Source of the DNA: an uncultured Roseobacter sp.
GTDB taxonomy: Bacteria; Pseudomonadota; Alphaproteobacteria; Rhodobacterales; Rhodobacteraceae
NCBI RefSeq assembly: GCF_947495275.1
Contig: NZ_CANLYL010000015.1
Coordinates: forward strand, 48,180-112,179
Reading direction: 5' to 3'
Length of the DNA: 64,000 nt
The translations under genes and the position numbers were made by a program. This document shows, in pieces, positions 9,175 to 17,357 of the stretch (positions within the stretch are counted from its first letter, which is position 1; every line of letters starts with the position of its first letter). The notes under the pieces were generated by a model that had not been told where the DNA came from, did not search any database, and saw nothing but the letters and a program-made list of their open reading frames with translations.

Positions 9175-10090
9175 GGTTTTCTCCCTTTTTGACAGTCTTG
9201 TCTTGGTTTGAATTCAGGATATTCATACATTCCGCCAAATGCCCGTCGTGAGCATTCAACATATCCTCCGCCTTTTCAGGCGAGCACCCCGCAGCAATCA
9301 GAATTGCCAGCTTGGTATTCCCTTGGACCGCTTTCAGGGCTGACTGCGCAGCCTCTCGGTTCACATTTGCAATGTTCATCACCATTCCGGCTGAGCGGTT
9401 TTCTAATTTCGCGTTATCGGCAACGACATTGACCATCTGCCCCTGATAGACGTGGCCGAGTCGGATTCCCATGAGCGATGACATCATGTTGAGCGCAACC
9501 TTTTGCGCTGTCCCCGCTCCGAGGCGCGTAGATCCAGCGATGACCTCTGGCGGTGTGGCCAGGCAAATCGGAATATGCGCGAGATCAAGCAGCTTTGAGC
9601 CCTGGTTGTTTGCGATCGCAATCACCTTGGCGCCCTTGTGTCGCGCGGCCTCGGCCACCGCGAGAGCATAGGGCGTTGTGCCGCTGGCGCTGAGCACAAT
9701 GACCACATCGCCATCGCGAAGCGTCTCGGCAATAACATCGGCGGCACCGTCATCATCTTCGGTGTGTCCGGGCATATTGCCATCAGCCGGTATCCCACCC
9801 GCCATGTGAATACTTACAGATTTTGTTGATACGCCAAATGTACCCGGCAACTCGCAGGCATCGGCTAGCGCCATCAGTCCGGAGCTCCCGGCAGCGGCAT
9901 ATGTAATTCTTTTGTCGGACCGGACCGCTTCGGCCATCGCCTCGGCCGCCTGCAATATGTCTTGTGTCGCTGCGCGTACAGCCGACAATGCCGCTACTTG
10001 GCCATCAAGCAGGGCATCCGCGGCCTTAAGCGCAGGAAGCGCGTCCACGACTTCATGATCAGGCAGGCATTCTGTTGTTGGCAGCGGCAT
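9167..10090 (-). CDS. murQ: MurQ-family N-acetylmuramic acid 6-phosphate etherase
   Basis: MurQ cleaves the lactyl ether of MurNAc-6-phosphate, giving GlcNAc-6-phosphate and D-lactate. The 307-residue product has a SIS domain. Glu80 (in ACELPGTF) and Glu111 (in HTEDDDGAA) match the two catalytic glutamates of the E. coli enzyme (83 and 114), and the family signature STRLGAGTAQKVALNM is present. The sequence departs from E. coli MurQ in several places (AAGSSG instead of GAGTSG), so a related SIS etherase is possible. It is the first gene of the leftward operon and its promoter carries 11-bp-phased repeats. Confidence 0.87.
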   Translation of the reverse strand: MPLPTTECLPDHEVVDALPALKAADALLDGQVAALSAVRAATQDILQAAEAMAEAVRSDKRITYAAAGSSGLMALADACELPGTFGVSTKSVSIHMAGGIPADGNMPGHTEDDDGAADVIAETLRDGDVVIVLSASGTTPYALAVAEAARHKGAKVIAIANNQGSKLLDLAHIPICLATPPEVIAGSTRLGAGTAQKVALNMMSSLMGIRLGHVYQGQMVNVVADNAKLENRSAGMVMNIANVNREAAQSALKAVQGNTKLAILIAAGCSPEKAEDMLNAHDGHLAECMNILNSNQDKTVKKGENHD

Positions 10091-10112
10091 TCGAATCTCC
10101 TCTCTGCAATCT

Positions 10113-10140
10113 AATACCTTTTAAATACCTTTTGTCTACC
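10113..10140 (-). promoter_or_regulatory. Phased direct repeats upstream of murQ, candidate GntR operator
   Basis: On the murQ strand GGTATT occurs at 10129-10124 and 10118-10113, preceded by a degenerate GGTAGA at 10140-10135. The three copies are spaced by exactly 11 bp. The block lies 23-50 bp before the murQ ATG. The matching block before the divergent kinase gene suggests one common regulator, probably the GntR/UTRA protein encoded at 11134. Confidence 0.6.
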
Positions 10141-10178
10141 ATTTTTTAACACCTTCGAAAAATATTATGAAAACATAA

Positions 10179-10188
10179 CCAATATTGG
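10179..10188. promoter_or_regulatory. Ten-base palindrome in the divergent promoter region
   Basis: CCAATATTGG is a perfect palindrome between the two repeat blocks. It overlaps a possible -35 element (TTGGCA, 10185-10190) for the rightward operon. It may be an additional operator or simply AT-rich promoter sequence. Confidence 0.3.
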
Positions 10189-10224
10189 CATATTTAGGTA
10201 AAAAGGTCTTTTATTTCAGAAATA

Positions 10225-10241
10225 GGTATTATAAAGGTATT
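10225..10241 (+). promoter_or_regulatory. Phased direct repeats upstream of the kinase gene, candidate GntR operator
   Basis: GGTATT occurs at 10225-10230 and 10236-10241, again exactly 11 bp apart, ending two bases before the kinase ATG. The surrounding bases also match the block before murQ, except at about four positions. Binding here would block transcription or initiation of the rightward operon. Confidence 0.6.
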
Positions 10242-10243
10242 GC

Positions 10244-11137
10244 ATGTCTCATTCAGCCCATACATTCCTTGTTGGCGTAGATGGCGGCGGTACGGGGTGC
10301 CGAACCGCTGTTGGTACGCTTGCTGACGGCGTCCTTGCGCAAGCGCAGGGCGGCAGGGCGAATGCGGCGACAGACCCAGATATGGCAATAAGAAATATTC
10401 TCATCGCAGTGAACGCTGCGGCAAAAAAAGCTGGTATTCCGAAATCTGCACTGAAGAATGCCGTGGCCCACCTTGGTCTGGCCGGTGTGATGACGCAGAA
10501 AGATGCTCAGCGAATCGCGATGGCGCTGCCATTTGAGAAATCTCTCGTTACAGATGACCGACCGACTGCGGTAAACGGGGCATTGGGGGGCGAAGACGGG
10601 TACCTGCTATCTGTCGGAACAGGAACAATCTCTGCCGCAAACCGATCCGGCACGTTCAGTTACATTGGTGGTTGGGGGTTTCACGTCGCCGACCAAGGAT
10701 CAGGCGCGTGGCTCGGTCGGGCATCACTGGAGCAAACGCTTCTTTGTCATGACGGTCTGGCTGAACATACCGAGTTGACCCGAACATTGTTTGCCCGGTT
10801 TGAAGACGACCCCAATGCGATTGTGGCATTTAGCATGTCGGCCAAACCCGGAGATTATGGCGCGCTTGCGCCGATGATCGTTTCTGCGGCGAACAACGGC
10901 GACCCTTGGGGGAGCGCCATTATGCGCAAAGGAGCGGATTATCTCACCCGTTGTTTGGATGCGCTGGGCTTCCGGCCTGGAGACAGGATGTGTCTTTCTG
11001 GTGGCGTCGGCCCCCATTACGCCGCGTATCTCCCCGATGAATGCCTGACGGGGCGTGTCGCCTCAAAAGGCACCGCATTAGACGGTGCATTTTCCTTGGC
11101 ACGAGCGGCGGCAACCTCGTTGCAGGAGGACGCATGA
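10244..11137 (+). CDS. BadF/BadG/BcrA-type N-acetylhexosamine kinase
   Basis: A 297-residue ASKHA-fold sugar kinase that would phosphorylate GlcNAc (or MurNAc) at C6 after import. The phosphate-1 motif VGVDGGGTGCRTAVG begins at about residue 9. The second motif LLSVGTGTISA and the GGWGFHVADQGSGAWLGR block around 140-160 are typical of NagK-like bacterial kinases. It is first in the rightward operon, with phased repeats immediately upstream. Its stop overlaps the regulator ATG (ATGA). Whether GlcNAc or MurNAc is preferred cannot be told from sequence. Confidence 0.88.
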   Translation: MSHSAHTFLVGVDGGGTGCRTAVGTLADGVLAQAQGGRANAATDPDMAIRNILIAVNAAAKKAGIPKSALKNAVAHLGLAGVMTQKDAQRIAMALPFEKSLVTDDRPTAVNGALGGEDGYLLSVGTGTISAANRSGTFSYIGGWGFHVADQGSGAWLGRASLEQTLLCHDGLAEHTELTRTLFARFEDDPNAIVAFSMSAKPGDYGALAPMIVSAANNGDPWGSAIMRKGADYLTRCLDALGFRPGDRMCLSGGVGPHYAAYLPDECLTGRVASKGTALDGAFSLARAAATSLQEDA

Positions 11138-11895
11138 TGAGCATCCCGGAATTTCTGTCGCCCAATGGGTGGCTGCAATCAGACGGCGGACCCCGCTACC
11201 TTCAACTGCGCCAACGGCTCAGCGAGGGGGTTGACCAGGGCATTCTGAAAGCCGGCAGTTCCTTGCCTCCTGAGCGTGAACTTGCCGCCATTACGAATCT
11301 GTCCCGCGTCACCGTCCGAAAAGCCATTCAGGCGCTCGCAGAGGACGGGGTTATCGTTCAAAAGCAGGGGTCGGGCTCCTTTGTTGCCTCTGACACGCCC
11401 AAATTTGAACAATCCTTGTCGCGGTTGACATCTTTCAGCGAAGACATGTCCCGGCGCGGGATGGCATCCACCAGCATCTGGCTGGAACGCGGTGTCTTCA
11501 TGCCGTCACCGGATGAGGTACTGGCGCTGGCGCTCACTGCTGATGCATCCGTGTCCCGTATTGCGCGCCTGCGTACCGCTGATAATAAGCCCATGGCAAT
11601 TGAACGGGCCTCGCTATCGACGGAAATGCTGCCAAACCCACTGATTGTCGAGACTTCACTGTATGAAGTTCTTGAGAAGGCGGGGTTGCGTCCGATCCGA
11701 GCGTTGCAGAAGATTTCCGCGATAAATCTTGCTGAAGATAACGCCAACCTGCTCGAGGTGTCCCCTGGTGAAGCAGGGCTGCGAATCGAGCGTACTTCCT
11801 ATCTCGCCGACGGTCGTGTCGTCGAATTCACCCAATCGATCTACCGCGGAGACACCTACAATTTTGTGGCTGAGCTTCGCCTTGCTAAAGAATAG
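11134..11895 (+). CDS. GntR-family regulator with UTRA ligand domain
   Basis: The 253-residue product has an N-terminal winged helix (about 20-85, with SSLPPERELAAITNLSRVTV and the GSGSFV wing) and a C-terminal UTRA ligand domain (about 95-250). HutC/NagR-type members bind phosphorylated amino sugars and repress uptake and catabolic genes. The start at 11134 is preceded by GCAGGAGGA and overlaps the kinase stop; ATG at 11137 is an alternative. Its position between kinase and deaminase genes makes it the probable local regulator of both divergent operons. Confidence 0.92.
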   Translation: MMSIPEFLSPNGWLQSDGGPRYLQLRQRLSEGVDQGILKAGSSLPPERELAAITNLSRVTVRKAIQALAEDGVIVQKQGSGSFVASDTPKFEQSLSRLTSFSEDMSRRGMASTSIWLERGVFMPSPDEVLALALTADASVSRIARLRTADNKPMAIERASLSTEMLPNPLIVETSLYEVLEKAGLRPIRALQKISAINLAEDNANLLEVSPGEAGLRIERTSYLADGRVVEFTQSIYRGDTYNFVAELRLAKE

Positions 11896-11904
11896 GTCTG
11901 CACA

Positions 11905-12936
11905 ATGACAAATCCTCAAACGCAAATGCGGCGGGAAGTTCTGGAAATCCCCGTTGCCGTTGAGCGGCTGCTGAAAAACGGTCGTGACGAGATCGCGCGT
12001 GCATCCGATGCGCTTCGGTCTCAGAACCCTGCTTATTTGGTGAGTGTGGCGCGTGGCTCTTCGGACCATGTGGCGACCTATCTCAAATATGCATCCGAAC
12101 TCCTTTTGGGAACACCCATTGCTTCCATTGGGCCTTCAATTGCTTCGATCTACGGCAAAAGACTGAATCTGGAAGGCAGTGCTTGCCTGTCAGTGTCTCA
12201 ATCCGGGAAGAGCCCTGATATCGTTGAAATGGCGCGCATGGCCCGGTCTGGTGGCGCGTTGTCTATTGCTATGACCAATGATCCAGCCAGCCCCTTGGCG
12301 CAGGTTGCCGATCATACCTTGAACCTGCACGCGGGGCCTGAGCTGAGTGTGGCGGCCACAAAAACCTTCGTAAATTCGGCTGTCGTGGGTATTTGGTTGT
12401 TAGCGGAATGGGCAGAGGATGACGCCTTGCGTCGATCCATTCAAAATTTGCCTTCGAAGCTCCAGCAAGCCGTGCAGATCGACTGGCCAGAAGCCCGAGC
12501 AGCAATTGGTAATCGGAATTCCATATTCTGCCTCGGTCGAGGACCTGCATATGCGGTCTCAAATGAAGCCGCGTTGAAGTTCAAAGAAACCTGCCAACTT
12601 CATGCGGAGTCCTACTCTTCCGCGGAAGTCCTGCATGGCCCGGTTTCAATCGTAGACGGTGGCTTTCCGGTTGTTGCACTGGCAGCCCGGGATGAGGCGG
12701 AACAGGCCTTGGCCACCGTGGCAGATGAAATGGCCTTAAAAGGTGCCAAGGTGTTCGCGACAAGTGGAAAGGTCGCGCAGGCAACGCAGCTGCAGACCGT
12801 GCGCACCGATCACCCGCTAACCGACCCAATTGCGTTGATCGCCAGTTTCTATGCGATGGTCGAGCGGGTTGCAGCTTCTCGCGGGATCAACCCTGACGCC
12901 CCGCGCCACCTCAAGAAAGTGACTGAAACGGTATGA
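11905..12936 (+). CDS. SIS-domain glucosamine-6-phosphate deaminase (NagB-II type)
   Basis: The 343-residue product has two SIS domains like the isomerase half of glucosamine synthase, but no glutaminase domain. Motifs include VARGSSDHVATYLKY (about 47-61), SVSQSGKSPDI (about 93-103) and KTFVNS. Such stand-alone proteins (NagB-II/AgaS group) convert glucosamine-6-phosphate to fructose-6-phosphate and ammonia in many proteobacteria. The location between the regulator and nagA fits the step after deacetylation. It ends with a 4-bp overlap into nagA. Confidence 0.88.
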   Translation: MTNPQTQMRREVLEIPVAVERLLKNGRDEIARASDALRSQNPAYLVSVARGSSDHVATYLKYASELLLGTPIASIGPSIASIYGKRLNLEGSACLSVSQSGKSPDIVEMARMARSGGALSIAMTNDPASPLAQVADHTLNLHAGPELSVAATKTFVNSAVVGIWLLAEWAEDDALRRSIQNLPSKLQQAVQIDWPEARAAIGNRNSIFCLGRGPAYAVSNEAALKFKETCQLHAESYSSAEVLHGPVSIVDGGFPVVALAARDEAEQALATVADEMALKGAKVFATSGKVAQATQLQTVRTDHPLTDPIALIASFYAMVERVAASRGINPDAPRHLKKVTETV

Positions 12937-14108
12937 ACGATGTCGTCAAGGCATATGTTGGTGCACAGATTCATGACGGTCATAGCCTGCATGAAAATCA
13001 TGCCCTTGTTGTAGACAAGCAAGGGGCCACATCGTTGTGCCCGCATTATGCGTTGCCGCCCGGGTGCAAGCTGCAAAAGCTCGATGGTGGCATGATCGCG
13101 CCGGGGTTTGTCGATTTACAGGTCAATGGCGGGGGCGGGGTCATGTTCAATGATGACCAGTCCGTTGATGCGCTCAGGACGATTGCGAAAGCCCATGCCG
13201 GCATCGGGACCGCAGCCTTGCTCCCAACGCTGATCACTGACACGCCAGAACGCACGAAAGCGGCCATCAGGGCCGTCAAACAGGCCATCGCGGAAGGGGT
13301 CCCGGGGATTGCGGGCATCCATCTGGAAGGGCCGCATCTGTCGGTACGCCGAAAAGGCGCGCATGACCCCGATCTTATCCGCCCCATGGAAGATCAAGAC
13401 TTGCGGCTGCTGATTGAAACGGCGGAGCAAGTACCGAATGTGATGGTCACCGTTGCGCCCGAAAACACAACCGTGGCGCAGATGGAAAAACTGACAGATG
13501 CGGGGGTAATACTTTCGCTGGGACACACGGATGCGGATCACGATACCTGTACGACCGCCTTTGATGCGGGCGTTAAATGCGTCACCCACCTTTTCAACGC
13601 GATGAGCCAGATGGGGAATCGCGAACCCGGTCTTGTGGGGGCAACGCTTGCCCGCGACGACGTTTATGCCGGTCTTATTGCTGATGGCATCCATGTCCAC
13701 CCAACGACGATGCGGAATGCCCTTGCTGCAAAGGCCGTGTCTGATCGGATTTTTCTGGTTACCGATGCCATGGCGACAGCCGGTTCAGCGATCAGTGGTT
13801 TTACGATCAATGGCCGCAGGGTTTTCCGGAAAGACGGTCGGTTGACGCTCGCGGATGGGACGTTGGCGGGGGCCGATTTGGAGATGGCGCGGGCTATCTC
13901 TATCCTCACTGAGGACGTTGGGGAAGAAATGCGGCGCGCGCTCGCCCGTGCTACCTCGCTCCCGGCAGAAATTCTTCGGGACACTCAAGGGCTGGGTAGC
14001 CTGTCGGGCAAGCTGAGTTCAGTGCTGTATTTCGGCAAGGGCCGCCTCGAGCCGGAGTGGCTTCACCGTGTCACGGAAGACGCGAACGATATCGCTTTTG
14101 CCCCATAA
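12933..14108 (+). CDS. nagA: NagA, N-acetylglucosamine-6-phosphate deacetylase
   Basis: NagA removes acetate from GlcNAc-6-phosphate. The 391-residue amidohydrolase has the metal ligand Glu132 in HLEGPHL, His198 in SLGHTDA, His219 in THLFNAM and the catalytic Asp278 in LVTDAM. Length and motif order are normal for the family. It is the last gene of the rightward operon. No clear terminator was found in the bases after its stop. Confidence 0.96.
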   Translation: MNDVVKAYVGAQIHDGHSLHENHALVVDKQGATSLCPHYALPPGCKLQKLDGGMIAPGFVDLQVNGGGGVMFNDDQSVDALRTIAKAHAGIGTAALLPTLITDTPERTKAAIRAVKQAIAEGVPGIAGIHLEGPHLSVRRKGAHDPDLIRPMEDQDLRLLIETAEQVPNVMVTVAPENTTVAQMEKLTDAGVILSLGHTDADHDTCTTAFDAGVKCVTHLFNAMSQMGNREPGLVGATLARDDVYAGLIADGIHVHPTTMRNALAAKAVSDRIFLVTDAMATAGSAISGFTINGRRVFRKDGRLTLADGTLAGADLEMARAISILTEDVGEEMRRALARATSLPAEILRDTQGLGSLSGKLSSVLYFGKGRLEPEWLHRVTEDANDIAFAP

Positions 14109-14412
14109 CTGAAAATCCCTCACGACTCAGTGTGCTCGATAATGGCGCGGCACGCCAGAATCCTTTGTGGCCTGATGTGCCCAATTGCTTGGGGGTTGAC
14201 GTGAATTTTTGCCCCGAGAGCCAAACTTGCGATCGACTTTCTGACTGGTCAAAATGCCAAGCGATCTATGTTTTCCGGCCAGATGCAGAGCCAGGAAAAA
14301 GGTAAAACGATCAACCGGATGTTCGAGAATTAGTCCCGCCGGGACCGACATCAGTCCAGTGGCCGAGGGTACTCTCGTGCTGTCAACAGATGGCGCGGGA
14401 ATCGTCGACGAA
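14109..14412. other. Non-coding interval after nagA
   Basis: I see no credible gene here. A small hairpin (GTCCC, three bases, GGGAC at 14333-14345) is the only structure noted. The promoter of the following gene begins at 14413. Confidence 0.5.
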
Positions 14413-14441
14413 TTGAAAAATCGCGCAATCTGTGGTAGAAT
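14413..14441 (+). promoter_or_regulatory. Sigma-70-type promoter of the secreted repeat protein gene
   Basis: TTGAAA (14413-14418) and TAGAAT (14436-14441) are separated by exactly 17 bp. Transcription would begin near 14448 and leave a leader of about 38 bases with GGAG at 14474-14477 before the ATG at 14486. Confidence 0.6.
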
Positions 14442-14485
14442 TCTGTCTCTATTTCAAAAAACTTATTTCGCTCGGAGACTTTGTC

Positions 14486-16525
14486 ATGAATATATTTTCA
14501 AGGCGTATTGCGCCAACGATATTGGTTTGCCTGACGTTTTCTATCGCTGCCGCACCAACTGCGCATGCGCAAAGCGCGGGGTGCGAGGGTTTGTTGCTCT
14601 CGACCTCTGAAGACTTCACCATGCAGCAATCTGAAGGTCCCGATGGCAACCCCATTGTTTCGGATGGTGACCTTCTGGCATTTAACGGCGGGACAACAAC
14701 GATCTGCCGTCGAAACAGAGAGCTTCTGGAGCGGTTCGATATCCCGCGTGTGGATTTTGGGCTGGATGCGGTGGCCGCCGTCGATCGTAACCGGGAGGTG
14801 ATCGCCTTTTCAACCGAACTGGACGATCCCAATGGTCAGTTTGGCGCAGGTGATCTGATTTTTACAACTGGATTGGTTATTCCCAATTCAGCCCTGACGC
14901 AGCGATTTGATTTGCGTCACGACATTGGACTTGATGCAGTGAGCCTGTTGGGGCGTCCGGAGGGGTGGCGTGAATTCATCGCAAAGCTGGACGGCGTTCC
15001 GCGTCGTGAGATTGTGCAGCAACCGGAGATAATTCTCGAACTGCTGAGTGCTTTTGAGATCGACATACTCTTCTCGACCGAGGGTACGGCGCCAACAGTG
15101 AAGAGCCCGCGCTTCATAGATGGTGATTTGCTATCGGTATTGAGCGGCACGATCTTCCGGTCCAATCAGACGCTTCTTCCCTCGCTACCTGCGGGCATTC
15201 CGTCCAAGGGGGTTGATTTCGGACTGGATGCCTACACGTTTGGTGTCGATCCTCAGACCGGCGGACCAACCGAGTTGATGTCGACGGAAATCGATATGCG
15301 GGCCGATGGCATCTTGACGGATGGTGATGCGCTGCAACCCGGGCCTACCTTGCGGTTCCGCAATGAAGTTCTGTTGAAATCCCTGCTTCCTGCGACGTTT
15401 GATCTGGGCCTCGATGCGCTACATCAGACAGCCGGGGAAATCGCTTGTGGCGCCCCCTCAATCACACGAATCAGCAACATCGACATCACCAACATCAGCG
15501 GCGGCCTGGCGCAGACACCTGGCCTGAGCGATCGGCCTTTTGGCGGGTCTTTGCGCATTCAGGGTGCCATGCCCACGTGGTTGGAGTGCCCGATCCTGCC
15601 GCAGTATGAGTTTCGTGTTGAAATTGATGATGGTTCCGGCTTTCCAGCAATTGGCGACCCCAACACACTTGCGGTGCCAACAAACTGGCGACGCCAACTT
15701 GACGGCAACCCTTCTGTGATCATTGATTGCGTGCCCTCCGTCACCAACCCTCGCCAGCTATATCAGCCTGACAGCAACGGGTGGTTCAATCTGGCGGACT
15801 ACAGGCGTTTTGACGAATGTGGGGAAGACGCAAGCCTTGCGGTTTGGAATTCCAATACGGTTGCGACCACTGTCGAAGCAGGCAGTCCACCGGTGACGGT
15901 GCGATTCCGGCTGGTCATGCGAGAGGTTGGCAGCGCCGTACCTTTCTCGGTCTCTGCACCTAAGACTGTCCGGATTGACAACAACAACTACAAGCTGCCC
16001 AACAGCAAAGACATGCCACTGACCGGCGACATGTCGATGAACCTTGCGGTTGCTTCAGGATCTGACGCTCAGGTCAACGATTGCGACGTCACCGCTGGAT
16101 CCAGCGATGTCATTCTTGATCTGCTAGGGCGCGCGCGCGATCAGCATTTCTGGCGCTACACCCTGCGTTGGGCAGGCGGTAACGCGGTTGGCTGGCATCC
16201 CATTGCACCAAATGACCGTGACGGTGGCGGCATCGTTCAGCCGCTGGATGCCGTGTTTGACAACGACGGTTCGGATCGTGCTGAAATCAGCCTGGGCGGA
16301 ACCGTTCCGGGCAATGCGACAAACGTGCTTTTGTCTGAGTTCAACATCACCCAGGCTCATATTGCAGCGACGGGCGGGCAACCTCCCATTGAATGCGGAT
16401 ATGCAGTTGAAGTCACAGCCTGGGATCGGACGATCGTCGGAGGATTTAATGCGCCAAACAATACCTTCGGCACAACGGTCCGGCGCGAAACCTATCCGCT
16501 GGCGTTCTGCTTCCAGCCTGGGTGA
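14486..16525 (+). CDS. Secreted protein of unknown function with four internal repeats
   Basis: I do not recognise a named family. The 679-residue product has a signal peptide that ends near AHAQS (about residue 29). Residues about 35-320 contain four imperfect repeats of 50-90 residues, each with an STE/STS strand, a D/AGDLL/I or DGDAL turn and an FGLDA or IGLDA end (DFGLDAV, DIGLDAV, DFGLDAY, DLGLDAL). The C-terminal half (about 325-679) has paired cysteines and a beta-rich look, without a membrane anchor or sorting signal that I can identify. It has its own promoter and terminator and appears monocistronic. A surface or periplasmic role is inferred only from the signal peptide. The frame also opens at 14432, but GGAG supports 14486. 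Confidence 0.8.
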   Translation: MNIFSRRIAPTILVCLTFSIAAAPTAHAQSAGCEGLLLSTSEDFTMQQSEGPDGNPIVSDGDLLAFNGGTTTICRRNRELLERFDIPRVDFGLDAVAAVDRNREVIAFSTELDDPNGQFGAGDLIFTTGLVIPNSALTQRFDLRHDIGLDAVSLLGRPEGWREFIAKLDGVPRREIVQQPEIILELLSAFEIDILFSTEGTAPTVKSPRFIDGDLLSVLSGTIFRSNQTLLPSLPAGIPSKGVDFGLDAYTFGVDPQTGGPTELMSTEIDMRADGILTDGDALQPGPTLRFRNEVLLKSLLPATFDLGLDALHQTAGEIACGAPSITRISNIDITNISGGLAQTPGLSDRPFGGSLRIQGAMPTWLECPILPQYEFRVEIDDGSGFPAIGDPNTLAVPTNWRRQLDGNPSVIIDCVPSVTNPRQLYQPDSNGWFNLADYRRFDECGEDASLAVWNSNTVATTVEAGSPPVTVRFRLVMREVGSAVPFSVSAPKTVRIDNNNYKLPNSKDMPLTGDMSMNLAVASGSDAQVNDCDVTAGSSDVILDLLGRARDQHFWRYTLRWAGGNAVGWHPIAPNDRDGGGIVQPLDAVFDNDGSDRAEISLGGTVPGNATNVLLSEFNITQAHIAATGGQPPIECGYAVEVTAWDRTIVGGFNAPNNTFGTTVRRETYPLAFCFQPG

Positions 16526-16547
16526 TTGCAGGCGACCCACAGTCAAG

Positions 16548-16574
16548 GAGCGCCCCGGTTCCACCGGGGCGTTC
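16548..16574 (+). terminator. Terminator-like hairpin after the secreted repeat protein gene
   Basis: A 12-bp stem, GAGCGCCCCGGT against ACCGGGGCGTTC with one G-U pair, closes a three-base loop 22 bases after the stop codon. The T-run is weak. It also lies just beyond the 3' end of the convergent racemase gene. Confidence 0.7.
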
Positions 16575-16594
16575 GTGACATCACGGTGCCTGTG

Positions 16595-17332
16595 TTACCA
16601 GGGCATAAGCCCGGTATAGCGGTGTCTTGTGACCACGTTGTGAGCCATTTCCGCGAGCGTTGTGAGGTCAAAAACCGGCAGCTTGAGCGTCTCTTGGATG
16701 CGCGCCGCATAGGGCGGTAAATCCGTGCATTCCAGCACGAGTGATTTCATCTTGGGCGATTTGCGGATCAGGGCTTGCGCGGCATCCAGAACCTCTCGCT
16801 CCACTTTGGCCAAATCCATTGAGGTTCGTTCATTTCGCAGTATCACCGCCGCAAATTCGTCGCTTTCCTCCAGTCCCTGAACGACCACCGGGATCTGCTC
16901 GGCGCCGACGGCCCTAAGATGATCGGGGGTCAAGGCATTAGCATCTGCGGTCAGTATCCCGGCGGGTGCCGACCCGCCGGCCATCTGGAAGGCCAATGGA
17001 ACCTGGATCAGACTGGAGGAGAACACCGGCACATCAACGGCTGCGCTAAGCTCTTTCTGGAACAGCGCGAGAAATCCACAACTGCCGGTGATCGCACGCA
17101 CCCCATTGCGCTCCAAACGCTTGGCGCCATCAAGGAACGGTTGCAGCAAATCCAAGCTGGGATTGTTCAGCAAATCCGGAACTGTCACACCCTGGATCAT
17201 CTCGTAAAGAACCGGGAACGACAGGCTGGAAGGGTTCTTGATGTGGCCCGGCGGTTTTGGGAAATAGCTTTCAAGACACAGGACGCCAATCGTCGCCCCG
17301 CAGATATTCTGCCCACCCGGATGTATCGTCAC
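16595..17332 (-). CDS. Aspartate/glutamate racemase-like protein
   Basis: The 245-residue product belongs to the Asp/Glu/hydantoin racemase superfamily, which uses two cysteines for proton transfer. Cys85 (ITGSCGFLAL) and Cys202 (VLECTDLPP) are in the expected positions in the two half-domains. The GTG start at 17332 has AGGAG six bases upstream. It is the last gene of an operon with a DadA-type oxidase and TRAP transporter genes, so it may interconvert enantiomers of the imported substrate. The actual substrate is unknown. Confidence 0.85.
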   Translation of the reverse strand: MTIHPGGQNICGATIGVLCLESYFPKPPGHIKNPSSLSFPVLYEMIQGVTVPDLLNNPSLDLLQPFLDGAKRLERNGVRAITGSCGFLALFQKELSAAVDVPVFSSSLIQVPLAFQMAGGSAPAGILTADANALTPDHLRAVGAEQIPVVVQGLEESDEFAAVILRNERTSMDLAKVEREVLDAAQALIRKSPKMKSLVLECTDLPPYAARIQETLKLPVFDLTTLAEMAHNVVTRHRYTGLMPW

Positions 17333-17357
17333 AAGTCACTCCTGAAGTTTGTTGTTG

